From Dysgonomonadaceae bacterium PH5-43 (GTDB lineage: Bacteria; Bacteroidota; Bacteroidia; Bacteroidales; Azobacteroidaceae), in assembly GCA_029916745.1 (NCBI GenBank), contig JARXWK010000024.1, positions 1 to 33,342 on the forward strand: 33,342 bases of DNA, given 5' to 3'. The translations under genes were made by a program, and so were the position numbers. Every line of letters starts with the position of its first letter. Position 1 is the first letter of the stretch. Below the pieces are notes generated by a model. That model worked only from the letters and a program-made list of their open reading frames with translations. It was not told the origin of the DNA and did no database searches. Shown in pieces: positions 1-7,431 of the stretch.

Positions 1-69
1 AGCTTTCTGCCTAAGAAGCCTGCCATCAAAGTTGATTATGTAGAGGACATGCAGCTTGCTTTATTCTAA
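1..69 (+). CDS. C-terminal end of an unidentified protein (partial)
   Basis: Frame 1 is open from the first base and closes with TAA at 67-69, giving 22 residues that end in DMQLALF. The gene begins before the window. Base composition is more balanced than in the spacer that follows, which fits coding DNA, but 22 residues are too few to name a family. The short hydrophobic LALF tail resembles C-terminal clamp-binding or interaction tails of some DNA-metabolism proteins; that is only a resemblance. No terminator with a T-run follows directly; a hairpin lies at 124-164. Confidence 0.55.
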   Translation, partial: SFLPKKPAIKVDYVEDMQLALF

Positions 70-123
70 TCTTATATCGAACTCACGTTAATTAACAATA
101 CCTGTTGATTTTCTTTAACTATC

Positions 124-164
124 AAGATAGGCAAGGACGTTATTAGAACTCCCTTGCCTATCTT
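124..164. repeat. 13-bp perfect inverted repeat (hairpin)
   Basis: AAGATAGGCAAGG at 124-136 is exactly complementary to CCTTGCCTATCTT at 152-164, with a 15-nt loop. No T-run follows on either strand, so it is not a classic intrinsic terminator, although it could stop or protect the upstream transcript. Its right half lies inside the first unit of the 23-bp array. Confidence 0.7.
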
Positions 165-345
165 ATTAGATACCCCTCGTCGTTGTTAGTAGATAGGAGG
201 GTTGTTTCTTAGTAGATACCCCTTGTTGCTCTTAGTAGCACCACCCCGCCGAAGTCCTTAAAGCACCCCGTCGTTCTTAGTAGAGAGACCTCGCCTATCA
301 CAGTAGAAAGGCAAGGGGTCTCTTAGTAGAGAGGCGACCCTAAGT
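140..345. repeat. Degenerate 23-bp tandem repeat array (TTAGTAGA core)
   Basis: An 8-base core, consensus TTAGTAGA, recurs with starts at 140, 163, 186, 209, 232, 258, 277, 300 and 323. Spacings are 23, 23, 23, 23, 26, 19, 23 and 23, so the frame is kept even across the irregular unit. The 15 bases between cores vary, and neighbouring units are often partly complementary: GCCTATC pairs with GAAAGGC with one mismatch across the core near 300, enclosed by AGAGACC and GGTCTCT. It is too short-period for CRISPR. No coding potential and no recognised family. Confidence 0.75.
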
Positions 346-408
346 GAAGCTTTGCATTTTGAGGAGAAACAGAAGGTGTGCCGCACTTGCTTATTTTTGC
401 GTTTTGGC

Positions 409-431
409 TTTGTTACTCAGTGAGTTACAAA
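409..431. repeat. Near-perfect 23-bp palindrome
   Basis: TTTGTTACTCA (409-419) and TGAGTTACAAA (421-431) are complementary at 10 of 11 positions around G420; the inner ACTCAGTGAGT is perfect. It lies 35 bp beyond the stop of the minus-strand hydrolase. It could be a hairpin at that transcript's 3' end or a dimeric protein-binding site. No T-run supports a standard terminator. Confidence 0.5.
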
Positions 432-465
432 AGAGTGTTGAGAAGTAGTTATTGTCGGAATTTTT

Positions 466-1269
466 TTACTCCAAAATATAAAGTTCGGAAGGGGTTGTTC
501 TTTTTAGAGCAGTGAGGTTTACATCGGCTCCTATGCGTATGCCATACTCTCCGAATGCCATTTCTACAGTTTTATAGGCAAGATCGGGGTGGTTATTGTC
601 TTTGCTTAAGTGGCAAAGCCAAATGTTCTTCATATGTAAATCGAAGTTAGCAGCAAGAAAACTTGCCGTTTCGTTGTTGCACAAGTGACCGTGCCCATTC
701 GTAATTCTTTCTTTAAGAAACTCAGGATAGTTGCCCCTTATTAGCATCTCTTTGTCGTAATTAGATTCTATTACAAGGTGGTTTGCTATGCGAATGTATT
801 CGGCAACCTTGTCGGTAATTCTCCCTATGTCGGTGGCAAGCACACATTTATGTTCTTTGTATTGAACGAGATAGCCTACACAGTCGCTGGCATCGTGTGG
901 TACATCGAAAGCTGTTATCTTAAAATCGCGAACCAAAACGGGTTGTTCTTTCTCTATTATTCTTCTTGAGGTATAAAGTTTTTCGTCAACAAAACGACTG
1001 TTGTCTATCCCTTTATGAACCGATTCGGTGGCGAAAATAGGAATGCCGTATTTCTCACCAAGACTTCCAACGGCTTTTATGTGGTCGGCGTGATCGTGAG
1101 TAATGAATACCGCCATTATCTCTTCTAAACCTATGTTGTTGTCTTTCAGAGCTTTTTTAATGGTTCGAAGACTTATTCCTGCATCTAATAATATGCCGTA
1201 ATTATCCGTTCCCAGATAATAACAGTTACCACTACTTCCACTTGCAAGACTTAAGAATTTGAATGCCAT
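466..1269 (-). CDS. Metallo-beta-lactamase-fold hydrolase, WalJ/YycJ-like
   Basis: Soluble 267-residue protein of the MBL superfamily, closest in appearance to the WalJ/YycJ group. That group is a set of two-metal nucleases or phosphodiesterases linked in Firmicutes to cell-wall signalling; its role in Bacteroidota is unclear. The N-terminus FLSLASGSSGNCY is typical of the family, the metal motif HDHADH sits at residues 58-63, and later metal ligands are present (HDASD near 130, ATDIGR near 150, NGHGHL near 200). The longer frame adds ten residues to 1299, but a TACCTTTG -7 element at 1297-1304 overlaps that start, so ATG at 1269 is preferred. The gene is divergent from the plus-strand block at 1488. 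Confidence 0.85.
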   Translation of the reverse strand: MAFKFLSLASGSSGNCYYLGTDNYGILLDAGISLRTIKKALKDNNIGLEEIMAVFITHDHADHIKAVGSLGEKYGIPIFATESVHKGIDNSRFVDEKLYTSRRIIEKEQPVLVRDFKITAFDVPHDASDCVGYLVQYKEHKCVLATDIGRITDKVAEYIRIANHLVIESNYDKEMLIRGNYPEFLKERITNGHGHLCNNETASFLAANFDLHMKNIWLCHLSKDNNHPDLAYKTVEMAFGEYGIRIGADVNLTALKRTTPSELYILE

Positions 1270-1296
1270 TATTGATAATTGTAAATAAAAATTGCG

Positions 1297-1304
1297 CAAA
1301 GGTA
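1297..1304 (-). promoter_or_regulatory. -7 promoter element of the MBL hydrolase
   Basis: CAAAGGTA on the plus strand reads TACCTTTG on the minus strand, the Bacteroidota TAnnTTTG -7 box. It would give a short leader to ATG 1269. No clear -33 box is seen at the expected distance. Confidence 0.5.
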
Positions 1305-1420
1305 CAAAATATATACGAAAAAGTGTTATGATAGTATGTAAGTTCTATGTAATAATATTGAGATTCTAACGATTGATAGGTCTATACAACACCAAAGAGA
1401 GAATAAAGTTCGGATAATTA

Positions 1421-1450
1421 ATTGTTCTTTGTTTTTTTTTTGTATATTTG
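1421..1450 (+). promoter_or_regulatory. Bacteroidota-type promoter for the 1488-8364 block
   Basis: ATTG at 1421-1424 (-33) and TATATTTG at 1443-1450 (-7, matching TAnnTTTG) are separated by 18 bp. Transcription would start near 1457, about 30-40 nt before the first ATG. This is the only clear promoter ahead of the first three genes of the block. Confidence 0.6.
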
Positions 1451-1487
1451 CTGCTTTATTTATCCAGATTAGATATTAAAATAGAAT

Positions 1488-2060
1488 ATGATTATCATGA
1501 AAAAAATTCATCTTATTGTTTTAGTTTTATCTGTTCTTTGTTCTGTTAGCCTATCAGCGCAAGATAAAGTAACTGTTAAAGCTAAGGTAAATCAGGCTGA
1601 TGAATTAGAGGTTGATGCAACCGGCGAACCCGTTTCTGTTGGAGACGACAGTGTTTTTCTTATTAAAGGAGGAACATCTCCTTACGGTTCTCCGAAGTGG
1701 GAAGTAGTAACTGGCGAAGAAGGCAAAACGCACAAAGTTACAGTATCAGACAGTAATAATTGTAGTGCTACAATTTTGGTAAATGTAGACGGCTTTTCAG
1801 ATGTAGAAGAAATATCATTTGAAGAATCTGTTAATGCTTATCCAAATCCGACTACAGATATTGTAAATATACCTACTCCAAGCAATGAAGAGAGTGTAGC
1901 AATATACATCATTAATGCAGAAGGACGTGTTTTATTCAAGAAAAGCATTAAACCTACAGGTTCTACCTATACATTAACATTAGCTTCTTGCCCATCAGGA
2001 AGATATTTTATTCAGGTAGTGGGTGAAGCTACTAAAACATATTCCATAATTAAAAAATAA
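1488..2060 (+). CDS. Small secreted protein with SprB-like repeat and T9SS sorting domain
   Basis: 190 residues. A Sec signal peptide ends near SLSAQ (residue about 25). Next comes a region with the SprB-type repeat pattern, ending in VTVSDSNNCSATILVNV (about 85-100). From about residue 115 there is a type A T9SS sorting domain with the AYPNPTTDIV motif and a closing beta-sandwich ending in SIIKK. It is therefore expected to cross the outer membrane by T9SS and be attached to the surface or released. A second in-frame ATG at 1497 is an equally possible start, since it begins directly with MKK and the signal peptide. It lies 8 bp ahead of the DUF3472 gene and is probably co-transcribed with it. 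No enzymatic motif is visible; adhesion or scaffolding is a guess. Confidence 0.8.
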   Translation: MIIMKKIHLIVLVLSVLCSVSLSAQDKVTVKAKVNQADELEVDATGEPVSVGDDSVFLIKGGTSPYGSPKWEVVTGEEGKTHKVTVSDSNNCSATILVNVDGFSDVEEISFEESVNAYPNPTTDIVNIPTPSNEESVAIYIINAEGRVLFKKSIKPTGSTYTLTLASCPSGRYFIQVVGEATKTYSIIKK

Positions 2061-2068
2061 GCAACATA

Positions 2069-4180
2069 ATGAAGAAAATAATTTATACCATATTAATAGC
2101 GTTTGTATCTTGTATTGGCGTGCAAGCACAAACTGTTATAAGTGCAGCGCAAAATGATTCTATATTTATAGAACTTGATGGATATAAACAAGGAGCAATA
2201 AACTGGTATAGGAGTTCAAATTTGTCAAGTTGGATAAATATTTCTAATCAAAAAGATAAAGAAAAGTTTTCTTATAAACTTACAACTCCTTTGTATTTCA
2301 GAGCGAGAATAGCCGATGGAACTTGCGAGCCAATCTATTCAGACACTATTCAGGCTAACATATCTCAGTCGTTCAAGGTATTTGGAGGTCATGGATATTG
2401 CGAAATAGCTCCTTTTGTAGCTTCTTCTGGTATTGCAATGTATGAAAATGGAGCTTTAAACTCGTGGGGTTATACAAATATGAAAGCTGTTTGGTTTATA
2501 TATCAGAAACCCGGAACATATAATGTAAAAGGTGCTATGAAAGGTACTACCGGTGCTAAATATAATTTTAAGATGAATGTTTCACCATCTTATAGCGGAC
2601 TTGATTTTGAAACAACAGACTTCCCCATTGCTTACACTGCAACAGCTAATGCCACAGATACAGTAGATCTTTTCACTGTTAAAATAAACAAAACAGGATA
2701 CTATCGTTATGAAATGTCGGTTACAGAAGGTAATGTTTATAACTTTAGTTTATACTCATTTTTATTTAATACCAGTAGAGCTCCGGGCGAAAGTCCAGCG
2801 GCTAATACTACTAAATACTTATCGTCACCATCTGTACACTTAAGTTTTTCTACAACTGAGAATACTACAAAGACTTATGATTGGTTATATGAAGAAATTG
2901 TAGTTCCAGAAGGATATGATCCAACAGCTTCGTACTATATGTCGTTAGGATTTTATGCTGGATATATGGGTATTCAAACGAACTCAGATACAGAGAGAAG
3001 AGTATTGTTTTCTGTTTGGGATATTGTAGATACTGATAAATGGCCTAACGCTCCGAAAGAAGCTTTAGTTAGTCTTGTTGACAAAGCAGAGTATACTCAA
3101 GCTAATGGTTTTGGTAATGAAGGAACAGGAGGTCAATCGTATGTTGGCAAAGGCGATGTTAATACTTGGAAGACAGGTAAACCTGTGAAATTCTTAATGA
3201 ACAATCGTCGTGTTGAGGGTATAATTTCTCCCGAAACTATAAAAGATGTTGCAAATAAAGGAGATAGTATCAAACATTCTATTATATCTGCATGGTATGA
3301 TGCCGGAGAAGGTTGGCGCTATATAGCTTCTTGGAGAACCCCAAGAAAGCCTAATGATAAGGTTACTTTTGATGGATTTTATTCTTTCTTAGAGAACTAT
3401 GGTTTTAGAAATGGACAAATCCCAAGAAAGGCTTACTACTATAATGCTTACGCTAAAGAATTAGGAATAGATGGAGAGTGGAAACACTTAAATAAAGTTT
3501 CGTACAGTAACACTGATGGTGCCGAAGGTCAGAGAATTGACTTCGAACAAGGTGTTGCTCCTGAAGACCCAACTAAGTTTTATATGTTATCGGGCGGTTA
3601 TGGCAAAACTGTTAAACAAGCTAAGAATACAGTTGATTACGTGCCTGTGCAAAACTTTGAAACTCTTAAAAATTTAGACTTAACTCCTTTTGCTGAGCGA
3701 GTAACTCAAGCTCTCGAAACTGAGGCATTAAGAAATAATCTGACTTTTATTGATAAATCGGAATGGAAAGTTACTGCTAAATCTTCGGAAGAAACTACGG
3801 GTGAAAGTAGCGGTGCTAACGGTTTAGCTAAGTATATAATCGATGGAAATGATGATACTTATTGGCACTCTCAATGGCAAGGGGCAACAGCGCAATTCCC
3901 TCATTGGTTTGAAATTGATATGGCGGAAGAAAGAGATATTAGAGGTTTCAAATTTCTATCGAGTGTAGGAGAATCGAGATACCCTAAAAATACAATAATC
4001 AAAATGAAAGCTAACACAGGCGATGCTTGGACAACAGTTTGGGAAGGAACGATGCCTCTATCTCCCGAATTATTAATTCTTGACACTCCAGTAACTGGCT
4101 ATCGTTATATGAGATTAGAAATTACTAATGGGTACTCAGGAGGAACTTTTACGAGACTTAACGAAATATACGCATTTTAA
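2069..4180 (+). CDS. Secreted DUF3472 protein with C-terminal discoidin (F5/8 type C) domain
   Basis: 703 residues with a Sec signal peptide (cleavage near VQAQ, residue 21). An Ig-like segment follows (about 22-95), then a region resembling DUF5077 (about 100-235). A DUF3472 core comes next, with SLGFYAGYMGIQ and RRVLFSVWD near residues 292-320. The last 140 residues are a discoidin/CBM32-like domain (SGANGLAKYIIDGNDDTYW, then YRYMRLEITN near the end). DUF3472 with DUF5077 is a common secreted pair in Bacteroidota glycan loci, but its catalytic activity is not established. It has no T9SS sorting domain, so it may stay periplasmic or leave another way. It sits 8 bp after the small T9SS cargo gene and 17 bp before the kinase gene. 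Confidence 0.8.
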   Translation: MKKIIYTILIAFVSCIGVQAQTVISAAQNDSIFIELDGYKQGAINWYRSSNLSSWINISNQKDKEKFSYKLTTPLYFRARIADGTCEPIYSDTIQANISQSFKVFGGHGYCEIAPFVASSGIAMYENGALNSWGYTNMKAVWFIYQKPGTYNVKGAMKGTTGAKYNFKMNVSPSYSGLDFETTDFPIAYTATANATDTVDLFTVKINKTGYYRYEMSVTEGNVYNFSLYSFLFNTSRAPGESPAANTTKYLSSPSVHLSFSTTENTTKTYDWLYEEIVVPEGYDPTASYYMSLGFYAGYMGIQTNSDTERRVLFSVWDIVDTDKWPNAPKEALVSLVDKAEYTQANGFGNEGTGGQSYVGKGDVNTWKTGKPVKFLMNNRRVEGIISPETIKDVANKGDSIKHSIISAWYDAGEGWRYIASWRTPRKPNDKVTFDGFYSFLENYGFRNGQIPRKAYYYNAYAKELGIDGEWKHLNKVSYSNTDGAEGQRIDFEQGVAPEDPTKFYMLSGGYGKTVKQAKNTVDYVPVQNFETLKNLDLTPFAERVTQALETEALRNNLTFIDKSEWKVTAKSSEETTGESSGANGLAKYIIDGNDDTYWHSQWQGATAQFPHWFEIDMAEERDIRGFKFLSSVGESRYPKNTIIKMKANTGDAWTTVWEGTMPLSPELLILDTPVTGYRYMRLEITNGYSGGTFTRLNEIYAF

Positions 4181-4197
4181 TAAATAAATTATTTAAT

Positions 4198-5283
4198 ATG
4201 GATAACACAAAAAATATTGTAAAGCAATTTGCTCTTGAGGCAGAAGTGGAAAACATTCGTCCTTTGAAAATAGGATTTATTAATGATTCTTTTATTGTTG
4301 ATACTAAAGGAGAGGGTGCTCCATCTTATTTTCTTCAAAAGATTAACCATAACATTTTCAAAGATGTTGCAGGTCTTCAACGTAATATACAGTTGGTAAC
4401 AGATCATCTTCGTATGAAGTTGAAAGAAAGAGGAATAGAAGATGTTAGCCGTCGTGTACTTAAATTAGTGCCTACTAAAGATGGTGCTTTGTTTTATAAA
4501 GATGAAAATGGTGAGTACTGGCGTGTGTATATCAATATTGAAAGAACTAAAAGTTATGATGCTGTAACTCCCGAATCGGCAGAAACAGCGGGTGTGGCTT
4601 TTGGGGATTTTCAATGTATGTTGTCAGACATTGATACTACTCAATTAATCGAAACTATACCTAACTTCCATAATATGGAATTTCGTTTAGAAGAATTTCG
4701 TGAAGCAGTAAAAAACAATGCAGCTGGTCGTCTTGAAGCAACTCAGTGGATGGTAGACGAGATAGAAAAACGTGCAGAAGAAATGTGCGCTCCTGAACGT
4801 ATGTTCCGTGAAGGAAAGTTAGCTAAACGTATCAATCACTGCGACACTAAGGTAAACAATATGTTGTTCGACGAAAACGACGAGGTTATCTGTATTGTAG
4901 ACTTAGACACTGTTATGCCAGGATTTGTATTGTCTGACTTTGGTGACTTTATGAGAACTGCTGCTAACACTGGTGCTGAAGATGATGCAAATCTTGATAA
5001 CATAAACGTAAACTTAGAAATATTTGAAGCTTACACTAAAGGTTATCTTTCTAAAGCATCTTTCTTGACAGATGTTGAACTTAATAACTTAGCTTTTGGA
5101 GCAAAACTATTAAGCTATATGCAAACTACTCGTTTCTTTACCGACTACTTGAATGGAGATACGTACTATAAAATTCAGTCGCCAGAACATAACTGGCAAC
5201 GCACTAAAGCTCAATTCAAGCTTCTTCAAAGTCAAGAAGAAAATTTTGACAAGATGAAGGCTATAGTAGAAAAATATAAATAA
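4198..5283 (+). CDS. APH-family sugar kinase, N-acetylhexosamine 1-kinase-like
   Basis: 361-residue cytoplasmic kinase of the aminoglycoside/choline kinase fold. The nucleotide-binding N-lobe begins around GFINDSFIV (26-34). The catalytic loop HCDTKVNN (214-221) supplies the base Asp216, and VDLDTVMPG (234-242) supplies the Mg-binding Asp. The paired HxDTKxNN and DLDTxMPG motifs are typical of NahK-type kinases, which phosphorylate GalNAc or GlcNAc at C1 in the lacto-/galacto-N-biose route. The substrate here is inferred, not shown. It follows the DUF3472 gene by 17 bp and is closed by an intrinsic terminator at 5309. Such proteins are sometimes annotated only as phosphotransferase or mucin desulfatase. 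It fits the hexosamine-releasing GH123 enzyme elsewhere in the window. Confidence 0.8.
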   Translation: MDNTKNIVKQFALEAEVENIRPLKIGFINDSFIVDTKGEGAPSYFLQKINHNIFKDVAGLQRNIQLVTDHLRMKLKERGIEDVSRRVLKLVPTKDGALFYKDENGEYWRVYINIERTKSYDAVTPESAETAGVAFGDFQCMLSDIDTTQLIETIPNFHNMEFRLEEFREAVKNNAAGRLEATQWMVDEIEKRAEEMCAPERMFREGKLAKRINHCDTKVNNMLFDENDEVICIVDLDTVMPGFVLSDFGDFMRTAANTGAEDDANLDNINVNLEIFEAYTKGYLSKASFLTDVELNNLAFGAKLLSYMQTTRFFTDYLNGDTYYKIQSPEHNWQRTKAQFKLLQSQEENFDKMKAIVEKYK

Positions 5284-5308
5284 GGCAGTTGTTAATTAAT
5301 TTAATATT

Positions 5309-5350
5309 AAGGAGGTTGTGTCGGTGTAATATGGCACTCCTCCTTTTTTT
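5309..5350 (+). terminator. Intrinsic terminator after the kinase gene
   Basis: AAGGAGG (5309-5315) pairs with CCTCCTT (5339-5345), the stem extends inward through GTGTC/GGCAC after a bulge, and a run of seven T follows (5344-5350). It ends 10 bp before the ATG of the next gene, so that gene is read by read-through or from its own promoter. Confidence 0.75.
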
Positions 5351-5360
5351 CAATACAATT

Positions 5361-7400
5361 ATGAATACTAAATACAACAAATATCTAATACTATCTATTT
5401 TATTTGCATTTACATTCTCTATTTCAGATGCTTTCAGTCAAATGCCTGAAAAATATATAGGTAATTGGATAAACGAAAAAAACAATAATTGGGAATATGG
5501 CTTCTTTGAAGATTTTGTTATTTTCAATTGTGATTATTGGACTTATGAGTCTGTCAAAGTTGATAATAAAGGGAAATTGCTTGTTACTCTACAGAAAGAG
5601 AGCGAAAAATTAGAATTGAAAATCTCTACCACTGATGATAAGCATATTAAGATAAAGTCGGGTAAAGGGAAAGACGAAAAGTTTGTTCTTATGGAAAAGG
5701 AATATCCCAATTACAAAAATAAAGACCTAATGTCTTTTCCAACTCCTGTATTCCGTTCAGATTCAGCAACCATTATCGGTTATTTTAGAAATATGGATAA
5801 AATTCCAGAAATATTTGCTGATAGACTAAGCTCATCTACATTTACCGTTGCAGTTCCTAATTTTCTACAAAGAGAAGAAGTTGATTACTCTACAACTATT
5901 GACTCTTCTGGTAGATTCAAAATAACATTCCCAATAATAGATTCTAATGAATTATTTGTTGATTGGCAGCGTACAAATCTTCAAGTTGTAGTAGAGCCTG
6001 GCGATGTTCTTTTCTTGTATGTAGATATGAACGACTTTGTTCCTCTGCGTGAAGATGGTGGATTTGAGGGTTACTTTAATCGCTCGAAGCAAGTTCTTTT
6101 TATGGGGAATAATGCAAGAGTTAATAACGAAATTATTAGATACAAAAGTTCTAATATCCACATAGATAGAGAAGGGTTTAAAGATGTAAGCGATATGGAA
6201 TATTTGTACGCAGTAGAAGATGTGTACAATAGACGAATGCAAGTTCTAAATGAATATATAGAGCATAATCCAAACGTTTCAGAAAAGTTTAAGTTTTACA
6301 ATAAGGAAAAAGAAAGATATAAATTTGCATCTGATTTAATGCAGCGTCGCTTTAATTCATATAGCAAAAAAGATAAAAGCCTTCAGGAGGGATATGTTGA
6401 ATATGTTGAAAAAAATATCCCCTTAGATAACGAAGTTGTTTATTCTTTAATTCGTGATTTTTGTTCTTTTTTAAGCGATTACATTGGATATAAGGAAAGC
6501 ATACAGTCTAATATGAGTAATATTTTTGATAATATTGAAGAACGATTATCAGATAATAATAATCTAACAGATGAACTAAAAGAGTTGCTTGCAAAGCATC
6601 GCAAATTGAGTGCGAAAATTGAATTAACAGACAACAAAGAACAATTAGCTCAAGAACTAAATGCTATAAATAAACAGTTATTCTCTAACAAAATATTTTT
6701 AGATGCAGCTGATGAACTAACCGCAGAAACATTGTTCGATTTAGAGATTGCTGATTCTCTTATCGAAAACCCTAATTTGCGAGAATTGTGGGCGGCAAAC
6801 AGATATTATTATTGGTTCGATAATATTAGAAAACCATTGTCGACGTATCAACAAAATATCTTCAAAGAAAAGGTAAGTAATCCTTTTCTATACAACTATA
6901 TAAACGATATTCAAAATCATTACGTAGATATTGTAAATAGTGATATTTATTATGAAGCAAGTCTTAAAAATGTAGATCATTTGAACGACTGTCAAGATGC
7001 TGATAAGTTATTTGAAGAGCTGATAAAAGATTATAAAGGTAAAGTTATTTATGTTGATTTCTGGGGAACTTGGTGTGGTCCTTGTCGTGAAAATATGAAA
7101 ATAGCTAAAGAAGAGATAAAAGAACAGTTCAAAGATAAAGATGTTGTTTTTATGTATTTCGCAAATCGCTCTACTGAAATTTCGTGGAAAAACTTTATTA
7201 AAGAATTAAATCTAACTGGTGAGAATATTGTGCATTATCGCCTGCCAGCAGCACAGCAAGCAATAATCGAACAAAAGTTCTCTATAACAAGCTTTCCTAC
7301 TTATATGTTAATCAACAAAAATGGAAACGTTGTTAATACAAATGCCGAACCTCCTCGTAATAGAGGTGAAGTGATAAAACAAATTAGTGAATTGTTGTAG
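5361..7400 (+). CDS. TlpA/ResA-type thioredoxin-domain protein, exported
   Basis: 679 residues from ATG 5361. A longer frame from TTG 5289 would run through the terminator hairpin and hide the signal peptide, so it is rejected. The signal peptide is NKYLILSILFAFTFSISDAFS. A poorly conserved 500-residue region follows, with helical, charged stretches (about 300-450). The C-terminal 130 residues are a thioredoxin fold with VDFWGTWCGPCRENM (redox Cys572 and Cys575) and the cis-proline segment SITSFPTYMLI. This architecture is frequent in Bacteroidota and is thought to act in periplasmic thiol-disulfide exchange. Why it sits in this block is not evident. No lipobox is seen. Confidence 0.8.
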   Translation: MNTKYNKYLILSILFAFTFSISDAFSQMPEKYIGNWINEKNNNWEYGFFEDFVIFNCDYWTYESVKVDNKGKLLVTLQKESEKLELKISTTDDKHIKIKSGKGKDEKFVLMEKEYPNYKNKDLMSFPTPVFRSDSATIIGYFRNMDKIPEIFADRLSSSTFTVAVPNFLQREEVDYSTTIDSSGRFKITFPIIDSNELFVDWQRTNLQVVVEPGDVLFLYVDMNDFVPLREDGGFEGYFNRSKQVLFMGNNARVNNEIIRYKSSNIHIDREGFKDVSDMEYLYAVEDVYNRRMQVLNEYIEHNPNVSEKFKFYNKEKERYKFASDLMQRRFNSYSKKDKSLQEGYVEYVEKNIPLDNEVVYSLIRDFCSFLSDYIGYKESIQSNMSNIFDNIEERLSDNNNLTDELKELLAKHRKLSAKIELTDNKEQLAQELNAINKQLFSNKIFLDAADELTAETLFDLEIADSLIENPNLRELWAANRYYYWFDNIRKPLSTYQQNIFKEKVSNPFLYNYINDIQNHYVDIVNSDIYYEASLKNVDHLNDCQDADKLFEELIKDYKGKVIYVDFWGTWCGPCRENMKIAKEEIKEQFKDKDVVFMYFANRSTEISWKNFIKELNLTGENIVHYRLPAAQQAIIEQKFSITSFPTYMLINKNGNVVNTNAEPPRNRGEVIKQISELL

Positions 7401-7431
7401 CTCGTGAATATTAATTACAAATATAGATGAT

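Larger units (their letters stand above)
70..465. other. Non-coding spacer with repeats, no gene
   Basis: Roughly 400 bp between the partial gene and the 3' end of the minus-strand hydrolase. No open frame here looks coding. It contains a perfect 13-bp inverted repeat (124-136 with 152-164), a degenerate 23-bp tandem array (140-345) and a near-perfect 23-bp palindrome (409-431). The array part is noticeably richer in C and G than the rest of the window. Nothing else is recognised. Confidence 0.7.

Noticed and set aside
140-345. CRISPR array
   Set aside because: The period is 23 bp with an 8-base conserved core. Repeat plus spacer in CRISPR is about 60-75 bp, repeats are near-identical, and no cas gene is present.
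5289-5360. N-terminal extension of the TlpA-type protein from a TTG codon
   Set aside because: It runs through the intrinsic terminator of the kinase gene and places 24 extra residues before a good signal peptide.
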